Shown here piece after piece: positions 54,927 to 64,000 of a stretch of DNA of 64,000 nucleotides. The translations under genes were made by a program, and so were the position numbers. The notes under the pieces were generated by a model. That model did not search any database. It was not told where the DNA came from and saw only the letters and a list, made by a program, of their open reading frames with translations. Positions within the stretch are counted from its first letter, which is position 1. Each line of letters opens with the position of its first letter. The stretch comes from G963556115 sp963678205 (lineage in GTDB: Bacteria > Planctomycetota > SZUA-567): NCBI GenBank assembly GCA_963678205.1, contig OY782760.1, positions 310,001-374,000 on the forward strand, read 5' to 3'.

Positions 54927-56102
54927 ATGGTCAGTGCACGGAAAAGTGACGGAATTAAGAAAGCTATTCAATATGGCATGGTTGGCGGAGGGGTTGGAGC
55001 CTTTATAGGAGAAATCCATAGAAAAGCAATCGGGCTGGACAGCAAAGCAAAACTAGTTGCAGGTGCATTTTCTCAATCATATGAAAAAACATTATTGACA
55101 GGAAAATCCTTATTAGTAAATGAAGATAGACTATACGAAAACTACCAAAAGATGGCAAAAGCAGAAGCAGCAAGAGAAGACTGTATTGACTTTGTATGTA
55201 TAGTCACGCCAAATAACTCCCACTATACAATAGCAAAAGCTTTTCTGGAAAATGGTATTAATGTTGTATGTGACAAGCCACTAACTACAGATTATAATCA
55301 GGCTATAGAACTTGCTGAAATTGCAAAGAAGAAAGGCCTACTCTTTGCTGTTACTTACACTTACACAGGCTACCCTGCAGTAAAACAGGCAAAAGATATG
55401 ATTGCAAATGGTGAAATAGGAGAAATCCGCTTCATTAAAGCAGAATACCCTCAAGAATGGCTTGCTGAATTTGCAGAAGGGAATCCAGAAAACAAGCAGG
55501 CTGTATGGCGTACAGATCCTGCTCAAGCTGGCATCTCCTGCTGCGTTGGAGATATTGGCAGCCATGTAGAAAATATGGTCAGTTATGTGTCAGGTCTTGA
55601 AATAGAAGAAATTGCAGCCCGCCTTGATACCATCGTTGAAGGCAGAAAGCTAGATGACAATGCAACAATAATGGTCAACTATAAAGGTGGAGCAAAAGGT
55701 ATATACTGGGCAAGCCAGATTGCCTGGGGGCATGAGAACGACCTCAACTTTAGGATATACGGTACTGAAGGGGCAATTTCATGGAAACAAGAAAATCCTA
55801 ACTATCTTGAAATAGCCAAAAAAGGAGAAGCAAAAATTACAACTTCCCGTGGACGTGACCCATATTATCCGCACCCAGAATCATATATTCGCATACCAGC
55901 TGGACATCCTGAAGGATACTTTGAAGCTTTCGCTAATATTTACAATACCTTTATAAATGCTCTAGTTACTGTCAAAAGTGGCAACACCCCAAGCAAAGAA
56001 GAACTGGACTTTCCGACTCCTCTAGATGGAGCAAAAGGAGTAAAGTTTATTGAAAAATGTGTTGAAAGCTCTAATAACAATTCTGCATGGATCAAACTTT
56101 AG
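54927..56102 (+). CDS. Gfo/Idh/MocA family oxidoreductase
   Basis: 391 residues. N-terminal Rossmann domain with MVGGGVGAFIG (GxGxxG) and VTPNNSHY, then CDKPLTTD in place of the usual EKPL catalytic motif, and the C-terminal substrate domain with DIGSHVENM. An NAD(P)-dependent dehydrogenase of a sugar or cyclitol. First gene of a five-gene uptake and catabolism operon, 51 nt before the isomerase. AAGGAG precedes the ATG. Confidence 0.92.
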   Translation: MVSARKSDGIKKAIQYGMVGGGVGAFIGEIHRKAIGLDSKAKLVAGAFSQSYEKTLLTGKSLLVNEDRLYENYQKMAKAEAAREDCIDFVCIVTPNNSHYTIAKAFLENGINVVCDKPLTTDYNQAIELAEIAKKKGLLFAVTYTYTGYPAVKQAKDMIANGEIGEIRFIKAEYPQEWLAEFAEGNPENKQAVWRTDPAQAGISCCVGDIGSHVENMVSYVSGLEIEEIAARLDTIVEGRKLDDNATIMVNYKGGAKGIYWASQIAWGHENDLNFRIYGTEGAISWKQENPNYLEIAKKGEAKITTSRGRDPYYPHPESYIRIPAGHPEGYFEAFANIYNTFINALVTVKSGNTPSKEELDFPTPLDGAKGVKFIEKCVESSNNNSAWIKL

Positions 56103-56153
56103 ACAAAGTAATATGTTCACATAAAATAGTCAAAAACGTGAAAAGGAGAAAAG

Positions 56154-57143
56154 ATGTCAAGACCAGTAACAATTTTTACAGGACAATGGGCAGACTTGAA
56201 CTTTAATGATGTGTGCAAATTAATGAGTGAAATTGGCTATGACGGACTAGAGATAGCGTGTTGGGGCGATCATATGGATGTCCGTAAAGGAGCTGAGGAT
56301 AAAGACTATATTAATAAAAAGAAAGAAATACTTGCGAACTATAATCTGCAGTGTCAAGCTTTAGGAGCACACCTTGCTGGTCAGTGTGTTGGAGACTATA
56401 ATGACCCGCGGCTTGATGGGTTTGCACCACCGGAATATAAAGGCAAGCCAGATGCCATCAGAGCGTGGGCAATTGATGAAATGATAGCAACTGCCAAATC
56501 TGCTTCTGCGATGGGATGTAAAGTCGTTACTGGATTTATGGGCTCAACTATCTGGAAATATATTTACTCTTTTCCTCAGACTACAGAGGAAATGATCGAA
56601 GAAGGATATAATGAAATCAAACGTCTCTGGTCACCTATTCTTGACGAGTTCGATAAAATGGGCATTCTTTTCGCACTTGAAGTACATCCATCAGAGATTG
56701 CTTACGATTACTATACTACAAAAAAACTACTTGAAGTATTTGAATACCGTAATACACTTGGCTTGAATTTTGACCCTAGTCATCTTATATGGCAAGGGTT
56801 AGAACCTCATCTCTTTGCTCGTGACTTTGCGAGTAAAATATATCACGTTCATATGAAGGATGCAGCTGTAACACTTGATGGCAGAAGCGGTATTTTAGGA
56901 TCACACCTACAATTCGGTGACAGCAGACGTGGCTGGAACTTTAGATCACTAGGTCACGGCGACATTGATTTTGATGCAATTATCAGAGAATTAAATGATG
57001 CAAATTATATCGGACCTCTATCTGTTGAGTGGGAGGACAATGGCATGGAAAGAATCTTTGGCGCAACAGAATCATTAGACTTCGTAAGAAAATATAATTT
57101 TGCCCCTTCTTCTGTAGATTTCGACGGTGCAATGGAAAATTAA
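56154..57143 (+). CDS. sugar phosphate isomerase/epimerase (xylose isomerase-like TIM barrel)
   Basis: 329 residues. Metal-binding residues of this family in EIACWGDH, FALEVHPSEI, NFDPSHLIWQG, YHVHMKDA and LSVEWEDN. Members isomerise or dehydrate sugars or inosose. Second gene of the operon, paired with the dehydrogenase, as in inositol or keto-sugar pathways. AAAAGGAG precedes the ATG. Confidence 0.9.
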   Translation: MSRPVTIFTGQWADLNFNDVCKLMSEIGYDGLEIACWGDHMDVRKGAEDKDYINKKKEILANYNLQCQALGAHLAGQCVGDYNDPRLDGFAPPEYKGKPDAIRAWAIDEMIATAKSASAMGCKVVTGFMGSTIWKYIYSFPQTTEEMIEEGYNEIKRLWSPILDEFDKMGILFALEVHPSEIAYDYYTTKKLLEVFEYRNTLGLNFDPSHLIWQGLEPHLFARDFASKIYHVHMKDAAVTLDGRSGILGSHLQFGDSRRGWNFRSLGHGDIDFDAIIRELNDANYIGPLSVEWEDNGMERIFGATESLDFVRKYNFAPSSVDFDGAMEN

Positions 57144-57196
57144 CATCCATGACTAGTAACACCTGACACTCTACATTAAGAAGAAGGAGACATACC

Positions 57197-58690
57197 ATGA
57201 CCAAACCTCTAATAGAGGTTGAATCAATCATCAAAGAATTTTCAGGAATCCGTGTACTTGACAACATCAATTTTTCACTCGAGCCCGGAAAAATACTTGG
57301 ATTAATTGGTGAAAATGGAGCTGGCAAATCAACTCTTATGAAAATTCTGAGTGGAATCTATCAGGCAACAAGTGGCAAAATATTTATTGAAGGAAAAGAA
57401 ATCAAACTTACCAGTCCACTAATAGCAAAGAGCCATGGTATAGCTATGATCCCACAAGAATTCAATCTCATTGAAACTTTAAGCGTCTTTGAGAATATAT
57501 TTTTAGGAAATGAAAAATGTAACGGTTTTCTACTCAACAAAAAAGAGATGCGTAAACGCTCAATAGAGATATTGAGTACTCTTCATACAGACTTGAATCC
57601 AAATCTACCTGTACGCAACTTGAGTGTTGCTCAAAAACAGATGATTGAAATAGCCAAAGCGCTAGTTCATAATTCAAAATTACTAATCCTTGATGAGCCT
57701 ACAACTGTTTTAGTTGGCGAAGAACTAGAGTTACTATTCAACCTTATGCGAGAGCTTAAGGCTCAGGGAGTATGCATGATTTTCATTTCACACAAACTTA
57801 GTGAAATCAAAGAAATCTGCGATAAAATACTTGTACTAAGGGATGGTGAGCAAATTCACTTTGGTAATGTTGGTGAACAAGATGAACGAGACATGGTCAA
57901 GATGATGGTAGGTCGAGATTTAAATCAGATATTCCCCAAATTCAATAAACCTCAAGATGAAGTCATACTAAAAATTACAAATCTTAACTTATTAGGCACT
58001 CTTGAAGACATCAACTTTGAAGTAAAAAAAGGCGAAATTTTAGGCATTGCAGGGCTAATGGGAGCAGGTAGAACGGAACTTGCCGAGACAATTATGGGAT
58101 TGAGACACAAAAGCAATGGCAAAATAATACTCAACAATAAAGAACTGTCTGGCAAAAACCCCAGAGAAGCCGTTGAAGCAGGTATTGCTTATCTTTCCGA
58201 GGACAGGCAGGGCAAAGGAGTAATTATGAACTTTGATCTACCTGAAAATACAACCCTTATATCTATTGATAAATATACCAAGCTATTTATTAATAAAAAA
58301 GAAGAAGAAAAAAGAGCCTGTTTTTACCAAAATCTATTCCAAATAAAAGCAGCATCACTCAAGACCCACCTTAGGTTTCTAAGTGGTGGTAACCAGCAAA
58401 AAGTTTATCTAGGAAAATGGATGGATACAAATCCAGAGATTCTCATTCTCGATGAGCCAACACGCGGTATTGACGTAAATGCAAAAATGGAGATTTACAA
58501 GTTTATAAATAACCTTGCAAAAAAAGGCTTGCCATGCATTGTAATATCTTCTGAACTCGAAGAAATCCTTGGACTATGCCATAGAATTCTAGTTATGCGT
58601 GACGGTAAAATTCAAGGTGAACTTGAGCAGTCTCAAAAGAACGAAGAAGAAATAATGCTCTATGCAACAGGTCTCAAGAAGGGGCGATAA
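57197..58690 (+). CDS. sugar ABC transporter ATP-binding protein (RbsA/MglA type)
   Basis: 497 residues, two fused ABC domains. The first has Walker A GENGAGKST and Walker B LLILDEPTT; its signature reads LSVAQKQM. The second has the usual degenerate A loop GLMGAGRTE, signature LSGGNQQKV and ILILDEPTRGIDVNAK. It powers import with the permease that starts 3 nt later. AAGGAGA precedes the ATG. Confidence 0.95.
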   Translation: MTKPLIEVESIIKEFSGIRVLDNINFSLEPGKILGLIGENGAGKSTLMKILSGIYQATSGKIFIEGKEIKLTSPLIAKSHGIAMIPQEFNLIETLSVFENIFLGNEKCNGFLLNKKEMRKRSIEILSTLHTDLNPNLPVRNLSVAQKQMIEIAKALVHNSKLLILDEPTTVLVGEELELLFNLMRELKAQGVCMIFISHKLSEIKEICDKILVLRDGEQIHFGNVGEQDERDMVKMMVGRDLNQIFPKFNKPQDEVILKITNLNLLGTLEDINFEVKKGEILGIAGLMGAGRTELAETIMGLRHKSNGKIILNNKELSGKNPREAVEAGIAYLSEDRQGKGVIMNFDLPENTTLISIDKYTKLFINKKEEEKRACFYQNLFQIKAASLKTHLRFLSGGNQQKVYLGKWMDTNPEILILDEPTRGIDVNAKMEIYKFINNLAKKGLPCIVISSELEEILGLCHRILVMRDGKIQGELEQSQKNEEEIMLYATGLKKGR

Positions 58691-58693
58691 AAA

Positions 58694-59647
58694 ATGAAAA
58701 ATGAAAAAAAATTAGATCTAACCAAATATACAACCCTATTTGCTTTGATTATATTATTTATCATTTCAGCGTTTATGAGTAGACATTTTACTAAAATTGG
58801 TAATCTCCTAAATATTTTAAGACAAGTATCCTATACCGGCACTATAGCACTTGGGATGACCTTTGTTATTATCAGCAGAGGCATCGACTTATCTGTAGGC
58901 TCACTTACAGCGTTGGTTGGAGGACTTGCTGTTCTTACCTTCAATGCTGCTGGAGGCACCTGGATTGCACTGATTCTTGCTGTATTCACATCTTTAATTT
59001 TTGGGGTAATAGGTGGGGCTGTAAACGGTTTGATTGTGACCAAGGCTAAAATTGCTCCATTTATAGCCACACTTGGTACAATGACTATCTTCCGTTCCAT
59101 AGCGTTATATATTGTTGATGCAGGAGAATACCGATCGTCCAGCGAAGTATTCAAAATCATTGGCTCAGGTAGAATAGGTAGAGTACCATATCCTGTAATT
59201 ATATTTATCCTACTCACAGTTATCCTAAGCATTCTTCTCAATAATACTAAATTTGGACGTTATGTATGTGCTGTAGGTTCAAACCAGCAAGTAGCAAAAT
59301 ACTCAGCAATAAAAGTAAACACTATAAAACTTGTTACATACTGCATAACCGGTCTTACAGTAGGAATAACCGCCATTATGCTCTCTTCGAGACTCAATTC
59401 AATAAGTTCATCAAATGGAGGACTATCTTACGAACTGGATGCAATCGCAGCAGTTGTTATTGGCGGCACTTCCATGACAGGAGGGAAAGGTACAATTTGG
59501 GGAACTTTCATGGGAGCAATTATTCTAGGAATAATCAACAATATGCTCAACATGGTTGGGGTTTCACCATATCTTCAAGGAGCGGTAAAGGGTGGGGTAA
59601 TCATTCTAGCCGTACTTTTACAGTATAAGAGTAATTCAGAAGAATAA
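58694..59647 (+). CDS. sugar ABC transporter permease (RbsC type)
   Basis: 317 residues, about eight to ten membrane helices. GMTFVIISRGIDLSVGS near residue 55 and the coupling stretch AIAAVVIGGTSMTGGKGTIWG are RbsC hallmarks. It forms the channel as a dimer with the ATPase upstream; binding protein follows after 117 nt. Confidence 0.94.
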   Translation: MKNEKKLDLTKYTTLFALIILFIISAFMSRHFTKIGNLLNILRQVSYTGTIALGMTFVIISRGIDLSVGSLTALVGGLAVLTFNAAGGTWIALILAVFTSLIFGVIGGAVNGLIVTKAKIAPFIATLGTMTIFRSIALYIVDAGEYRSSSEVFKIIGSGRIGRVPYPVIIFILLTVILSILLNNTKFGRYVCAVGSNQQVAKYSAIKVNTIKLVTYCITGLTVGITAIMLSSRLNSISSSNGGLSYELDAIAAVVIGGTSMTGGKGTIWGTFMGAIILGIINNMLNMVGVSPYLQGAVKGGVIILAVLLQYKSNSEE

Positions 59648-59764
59648 CCATTTAAAAACATAATATTTAGATTATTTGCACTTAGGTTTTAATATGTATT
59701 GAGTTGAGTTATTTTTTTATCCTGATTCGTTTCAGGTAAAGTCATTTTATCTAAGGAGAAGGTC

Positions 59765-60769
59765 ATGAAAAAGTTGTTGGTAACACTATTACTTACAGTT
59801 TTAACAATTGGTATGGCTGGAGCTTTTGAAGTACCAAACCCTAACCCTACCCCGGAAGACGTCATTCATAAAGGCAAAATAAAGATCGGAGTCTCTGTTC
59901 CAACAGCAGACCACGGCTGGACAGGTGGCATTGTATGGTGGGTAAAAAAAGCAATACAAGACTGGGAAGGTATTGATAAAGATATAGAGTTCTACCTCAC
60001 TACCTCTGCAGATCCTGCTTCACAGGTAAGCACAGTCGAAGATATGATGACCAAAGAAATTGATGGCCTCGTAATCTTACCCCATGATTCAGCTCCTCTT
60101 ACACCAGTAGTTGAAGAAGCAAAGAAAGCTGGCATTTATACTGTAGTTATCGATCGCGCACTTACAAAAGATATCGCTGATGTCTATATTGCCGGTAATA
60201 ATCCAGGACTCGGCAAAGTAAGTGCTGAATGGCTTGCTAAAGAACTAGGAGGCAAAGGTAAAATTGTTGCCATGGGCGGTATCCCATGTGTTATTGATAA
60301 AGAACGTAACGACGCCTTCAAGGACGTTATGAAGAAATATCCAGATATCGAAATACTCGATTATCAGCCTGCTTACTGGTCTACTCAAAAGGGTCTGGAG
60401 CTTATGGAAAACTACCTTCAAAAATTTGACGACATAGATGCTGTATTCTGCCAGGATGATGACGTTCTCGTAGGTGTTTTACAAGCTTATGAGGAATCAG
60501 GTAGAGATGACATTAAAATTATTATGGGAGGGGCTGGCTCGAAACTCGTAATTAAAAAGATCATGGACGGTGATAAACTTGTGCGTTCAACTGTTACTTA
60601 TCCACCTTCAATGGCAGCTACAGCAGTAAGTCTATGTGTCTATGGGCTCAGAAATGAACGTCTCAACGGTTTCTATCAGAATAAAATTCCATCAAAGATT
60701 ATTTTAGCAGCAGAATTAATAACCATAGATAATGCTAAAGAATATTATGTGAAAGAATCCGTCTACTAA
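59765..60769 (+). CDS. periplasmic sugar-binding protein (RbsB type)
   Basis: 334 residues. Signal peptide MKKLLVTLLLTVLTIGMAGA, then a periplasmic-binding fold with KIGVSVPTADHGWTGG, VIDRALTKD, and FCQDDDVLVGVLQAY. It captures the substrate for the permease. AAGGAGAAGG precedes the ATG. Last gene of the operon, followed by a terminator; the reversed order (binding protein last) often means a separate, higher expression. Ligand not determinable. Confidence 0.93.
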   Translation: MKKLLVTLLLTVLTIGMAGAFEVPNPNPTPEDVIHKGKIKIGVSVPTADHGWTGGIVWWVKKAIQDWEGIDKDIEFYLTTSADPASQVSTVEDMMTKEIDGLVILPHDSAPLTPVVEEAKKAGIYTVVIDRALTKDIADVYIAGNNPGLGKVSAEWLAKELGGKGKIVAMGGIPCVIDKERNDAFKDVMKKYPDIEILDYQPAYWSTQKGLELMENYLQKFDDIDAVFCQDDDVLVGVLQAYEESGRDDIKIIMGGAGSKLVIKKIMDGDKLVRSTVTYPPSMAATAVSLCVYGLRNERLNGFYQNKIPSKIILAAELITIDNAKEYYVKESVY

Positions 60770-60794
60770 TATTCAATCTTCAATTTGAATTTTT

Positions 60795-60823
60795 CAGGAC
60801 GAGTTAGGCACTCGTCCTGTTTT
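60795..60823 (+). terminator. terminator of the sugar operon
   Basis: CAGGACGAGT, loop TAGGC, ACTCGTCCTG, then TTTT. Confidence 0.9.
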
Positions 60824-60883
60824 AATTATTATCTATTACATAACCTATTAATTATTCTGCATTTAGAAATTATCTTAACCTAT

Positions 60884-60910
60884 AAAAAAGGGTGAGTAAA
60901 AAACCCACCC
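60884..60910 (-). terminator. terminator of the trpB2 gene
   Basis: On the minus strand GGGTGGGT, short T loop, ACTCACCC (one G-T pair), then six T. Confidence 0.8.
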
Positions 60911-60937
60911 TCATGTTCAAAACAAATAAATTTTATA

Positions 60938-62293
60938 TTACTGATCTACTTCAGGAAGCTGACTAGCAGCTCTTTCAAGTTCTGATTCCGGTAGTTCTAA
61001 ATTATTTAAATCACCAGCGTAATACTTATCATAGCTAGTCATATCAAAATGTCCGTGACCTGAAAGGTTGAAGACAATAACTTTACCTGCATTTTCTGGT
61101 TTCTTTGCTTCAATAATAGCACCACGAATGGCATGTGAGCTCTCTGGCGCAGGAATAATACCCTCTGAGCGAGCAAAAATAGTAGCGGCTTCAAAACATT
61201 CCGTCTGATGCAGAGCAAGTGACTCCATAAGATTCTCACGAAGAAGAGCAGATACAATCGGAGCCATACCATGATAACGCAGACCACCTGCATGAATTCC
61301 AGGAGGTACAAAACTAGCGCCAAGAGTATGCATCTTAAGAAGTGGTGTAAGACCAGCAAGATCACCATAATCATACGCATAGTGACCGCGACTTAGAGTT
61401 GGGCATGCCGTAGGCTCTACCCCCACAAAACGAATATCTTTCTTACCGTCAAGTTTATCACGAAGGAATGGAACTGCAAAACCTCCAAAATTAGACCCAC
61501 CGCCGCAACAACCAACCACTACATCCGGTAGAGTTTCGCCACCAAGTTCAAGCTGCTTTTTTGTCTCCAGGCCAATTACTGTCTGATGCAGAAGTACATG
61601 GTTAAGCACTGAGCCAAGTGCATACTTTGTATCTGGATCTTTCACAGCAACTTCAACCGCTTCAGAAATTGCAATACCTAGTGAACCCGGAGTATCAGGG
61701 GTTGCTGCAAGTACAGCCCTACCACTCTCAGTAGTATCAGAAGGACTTGGAATAACCTCACCCTTCCATGCATGCATCATACTTCTTCTGAATGGCTTCT
61801 GATCATAAGAACAACGCACCATATACACAAGGCATTCAATATCAAAGAACGAACATGCCATAGATAATGAGCTACCCCACTGCCCAGCACCGGTCTCTGT
61901 TGTAATCTTTTTAGTGCCAGAAATTTTATTATAGTACGCCTGTGCAACAGCAGAATTTGGTTTATGGCTACCTGCAGGAGACACGCTCTCATTTTTAAAG
62001 TAAATTTTAGCAGTTGTGCCGATTGCTTTTTCAAGTCTATCCGCACGTACAAGTGGAGAAGGTCTCCATATACGAAGAATTTCATTTACTTCTTCAGGAA
62101 TATCGATCCAAGTATCAGTAGCCATTTCCTGCTCAATGATTGGGGCTGGAAAAATTGGTTCCAACATTTCTGGCCGACAAGGTTGTCCCGTCTGCGGATC
62201 CAATGGTGGCAGCAGACCACCAGGAATATCCCCAGCAACATTATACCATTGAGTAATCATCTCACTCTCAGGCAGAAAAATCTTCTTACTCAT
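60938..62293 (-). CDS. TrpB-like (TrpB2) pyridoxal-phosphate enzyme
   Basis: 451 residues, longer than the TrpB1 form (about 400). RPSPLVRADRLEKA, the PLP Lys in AGSHKPNSAVAQ, ETGAGQWGSSL, and the phosphate-binding CCGGGSNFGG are as in TrpB2. It makes tryptophan from indole and serine; the TrpB2 type often works without TrpA. No trpA or other trp gene is beside it. AGGAG precedes the ATG. Isolated here with its own terminator. Confidence 0.93.
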   Translation of the reverse strand: MSKKIFLPESEMITQWYNVAGDIPGGLLPPLDPQTGQPCRPEMLEPIFPAPIIEQEMATDTWIDIPEEVNEILRIWRPSPLVRADRLEKAIGTTAKIYFKNESVSPAGSHKPNSAVAQAYYNKISGTKKITTETGAGQWGSSLSMACSFFDIECLVYMVRCSYDQKPFRRSMMHAWKGEVIPSPSDTTESGRAVLAATPDTPGSLGIAISEAVEVAVKDPDTKYALGSVLNHVLLHQTVIGLETKKQLELGGETLPDVVVGCCGGGSNFGGFAVPFLRDKLDGKKDIRFVGVEPTACPTLSRGHYAYDYGDLAGLTPLLKMHTLGASFVPPGIHAGGLRYHGMAPIVSALLRENLMESLALHQTECFEAATIFARSEGIIPAPESSHAIRGAIIEAKKPENAGKVIVFNLSGHGHFDMTSYDKYYAGDLNNLELPESELERAASQLPEVDQ

Positions 62294-62351
62294 ACCTAAC
62301 TCCTAAAATTAATTCAAATTAATATAATTGATTTATTATTAAACAAAGAAT

Positions 62352-62603
62352 TTAACTATCTTTTTTTTCTTCATTATGCAATACATATTCAAGGGCAGCA
62401 ACCTTTGCCTGACCCTCAATATGTTGTACATCACCTCTGCCACACCATCCATCATCCTGATGATTATACTGAAAATCCAAGTGAACTCTAAGCTCTTTTA
62501 TAGTAAATTCCGGATCATTTTTAAGCCTGTCTTCATAAATTTTTACTTCATTTTCAAAGACATTATTGTATAAATCTTCTTTAATTTTCTCTACTTCATC
62601 CAT
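62352..62603 (-). CDS. small acidic protein of unknown function
   Basis: 83 residues, no membrane segment or signal. Acidic and helical, with one Cys in DDGWCGRGD. Lies between the GT87 gene (40 nt upstream) and trpB2 (58 nt downstream) on the same strand, so co-transcription is likely. Ribosome-binding site is weak (GAG). No family recognised. Confidence 0.55.
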   Translation of the reverse strand: MDEVEKIKEDLYNNVFENEVKIYEDRLKNDPEFTIKELRVHLDFQYNHQDDGWCGRGDVQHIEGQAKVAALEYVLHNEEKKDS

Positions 62604-62643
62604 TTTGTCTCACATTTCTAATGTCAACATATAAATTTTATCT

Positions 62644-63858
62644 TTATTCATTGTTTAATATTACTTTTTTACCTTCGATTGTCAATGCCAAGGCTTTATG
62701 TGAATACAAACAAACCCAGATATACATCAAAGTCGCGCCAAACGGCAACATTCCATATATCCAGTGAGAATCAGTAAGTTGCTCCATATTCCATTCATAA
62801 TCGCCACTTGAGCCAAGTACAACACAGATATAAGCAGGAAGCATCAACCACCATCCCACCCTTGCTTTCTTTGCAAGAATCACTCCAAACCCAGCCACAC
62901 CTGCTCCAGCTACACATGTTGCAATCTCAGTTGATGGACCAAGCAATAGCCACCACACAGAACCAGAGATAACAACACTTATTGAAATACTTTTTACACC
63001 ATATTTCCTTATATACTTGAGCCACATGCAGATACTACATAAAACACATGCTCCAAGCAACTGTACTCCTCTATACCATAATGGGAAATATTCAATAGTA
63101 TTCGAGCTTATCTTACCCTTTTTAACAAGCTCAAACAATACAAATAAATCTCTATACGCCCATCTTTCATTAGCATCAAAGCCTAAATAATTAATCCAAT
63201 TATAATGTTGTATCTTAACATAATCATAACCACCAAATATTATTACTACAGCTAATATCAAGCCTATAGCAATGCAATAGCGCCACCATAATTTTTTTGG
63301 ATATAGCACAAGAAAAAGCATTGGAAAAGCAATAGGCGCAATCTTACTAACTGCAGAAAAAAGCATCAATACAGATCCAAGCATATACCTCTTTTTACAA
63401 ATATATGCCGCGCCTATTAAAGTAACACCAGCAACGAAAGAATTACTCTGCTGATTAAATATACCTTCAAACAGAAGTGGGATAGGCAATAAAAGAAAAA
63501 TACCTACTCTGTTATTACATTCTTCGAATACTATCTTACCAAGAAAATATAATCCAACAAAAATACTTATAAGATTTAAAAATGTCCATACACAAGAGCC
63601 AAGATGATAAGGCAATTTTACCAGCACTGCAAAGATCAATGCAAACCCCGGCCAATAAGAATAAGCCTCACAATTTCCCGCATAAATATTATCCCCTGCA
63701 TTCCATGCTAACCCAACATTATGATACAAAGGGTATACACTTCGCCCTTCATTGTAATATGCAGAGATAATTATCAATACAGAAAATACCGCCCAGACAA
63801 GCAAGGCGGCATAATATATATAATTATTTTTGTTAATTCTCACTATGATAAAACCCAC
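62644..63858 (-). CDS. GT87/DUF2029-type membrane glycosyltransferase
   Basis: 404 residues, about ten membrane helices. YPLYHNVGLAWNAGDNIYAG and the following SYWPGFALIF loop fit the polyprenyl-phosphate mannosyltransferase-like GT-C group (DUF2029). These add sugars from lipid-linked donors at the outer face of the membrane. Start GTG at 63858 is unsure; a second GTG at 63843 is also possible. It probably starts a unit with the small protein at 62352. Confidence 0.75.
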   Translation of the reverse strand: MGFIIVRINKNNYIYYAALLVWAVFSVLIIISAYYNEGRSVYPLYHNVGLAWNAGDNIYAGNCEAYSYWPGFALIFAVLVKLPYHLGSCVWTFLNLISIFVGLYFLGKIVFEECNNRVGIFLLLPIPLLFEGIFNQQSNSFVAGVTLIGAAYICKKRYMLGSVLMLFSAVSKIAPIAFPMLFLVLYPKKLWWRYCIAIGLILAVVIIFGGYDYVKIQHYNWINYLGFDANERWAYRDLFVLFELVKKGKISSNTIEYFPLWYRGVQLLGACVLCSICMWLKYIRKYGVKSISISVVISGSVWWLLLGPSTEIATCVAGAGVAGFGVILAKKARVGWWLMLPAYICVVLGSSGDYEWNMEQLTDSHWIYGMLPFGATLMYIWVCLYSHKALALTIEGKKVILNNE

Positions 63859-63880
63859 ATTCTATATTATATTATTTGAT

Positions 63881-64000
63881 TTATTGTATAGCAGCAGTCT
63901 GCTCATTTACAAGTTTAGGATCTACATAAGTATTAATCAAGCGTTTTTTGTCCTGATGTTGTAAATTATACACATCCGGTCTCCAGCTCATGTCTCTATT
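63881..64000 (-). CDS. 3' end of an unidentified gene
   Basis: An open frame of 39 codons ends with TAA at 63883 and continues past the window edge. It reads ...RDMSWRPDVYNLQHQDKKR... and ends NEQTAAIQ. An internal ATG at 63991 could instead start a very short peptide, which is less likely. No family can be assigned. Confidence 0.4.
   Translation of the reverse strand, partial: NRDMSWRPDVYNLQHQDKKRLINTYVDPKLVNEQTAAIQ

Noticed and set aside
1..64000. tRNA, rRNA, CRISPR array, insertion sequence or prophage
   Set aside because: No T-loop motifs, repeat-spacer pattern, transposase, integrase or phage genes were seen in the gaps or coding regions.

Overview
The window is AT-rich (by eye about one third G+C), densely coded on both strands, and looks chromosomal. 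I found no rRNA, tRNA, CRISPR array, transposase or integrase. The genes suggest a flagellated, Gram-negative, anaerobic or oxygen-wary bacterium. It has a heptosyltransferase-type LPS gene, two lipoprotein genes, SecG, MreC/MreD and RseC; rubrerythrin and desulfoferrodoxin for oxygen stress; flagellin and a chemosensory operon. The site-2 protease with four PDZ-like repeats and several other gene types recall the PVC group (for example Lentisphaerota), but that placement is inference; a 16S or marker-gene tree would decide it.

Layout. 1-4.2 kb: RlmD-type methyltransferase (cut by the window edge), oxidative-stress pair dfx and rbr, dxr and csaA. 4.3-10.7 kb: secG with a very long charged tail, a DUF2225 protein, yicC, a small membrane protein, gmk, aspartate kinase, a phosphoesterase. 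11-16.4 kb: large RseP-type protease, a YdjC-type deacetylase, a YugP-type metallopeptidase, an EndoQ-type PHP protein. 16.8-21.2 kb: plsC/hslO pair, two tandem metallo-beta-lactamase paralogues, an AraC regulator. 21.3-27.7 kb (minus): lipoprotein, then a chemosensory operon of a soluble double-Cache protein, a hybrid CheA and a CheW. 28-30 kb: IclR regulator divergent from kduI. 31-36.2 kb: a FapA/DUF342 protein convergent with a large flagellin gene. 36.3-40.9 kb (minus): larC, an ABC1-type kinase, a MATE exporter. 41-47.7 kb: clpC, lipoprotein, cation/Ca2+ exchanger, DJ-1 protein, CCG-domain Fe-S protein, family-4 uracil-DNA glycosylase. 48.2-52.8 kb: rpiB, cmk, mreC, mreD, rseC, trxA, and an exported VPA-repeat protein. 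53-54.3 kb: heptosyltransferase and crcB. 55-60.8 kb: a sugar uptake and catabolism operon (dehydrogenase, isomerase, ABC ATPase, permease, binding protein). 60.9-64 kb: TrpB2-type tryptophan synthase, small unknown, GT87-type membrane protein, and the 3' end of an unidentified gene.

The most unusual signal surrounds the flagellin gene. Upstream is a sigma-28-type promoter (TAAA-N15-ACCGATTA) and a leader of roughly 240 nt with two small hairpins, both with loop CUGCCA in the mRNA. Immediately after the stop codon come two copies of a two-hairpin element, each ending in a U tract. Their long stems differ at 8 of 12 pairs yet keep pairing, while the loop (UGGCAG in the mRNA) and a 13-nt linker are unchanged. 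The two imperfect pairs become G-U only on the flagellin strand, so the RNA is probably made from that strand. The 3' loops are exactly complementary to the 5' loops, so a 5'-3' kissing interaction or a shared binding factor is a testable idea. Other points for follow-up are the Cache-only chemosensory operon, the FapA protein with a degenerate receiver, the SecG tail and the VPA-repeat protein.
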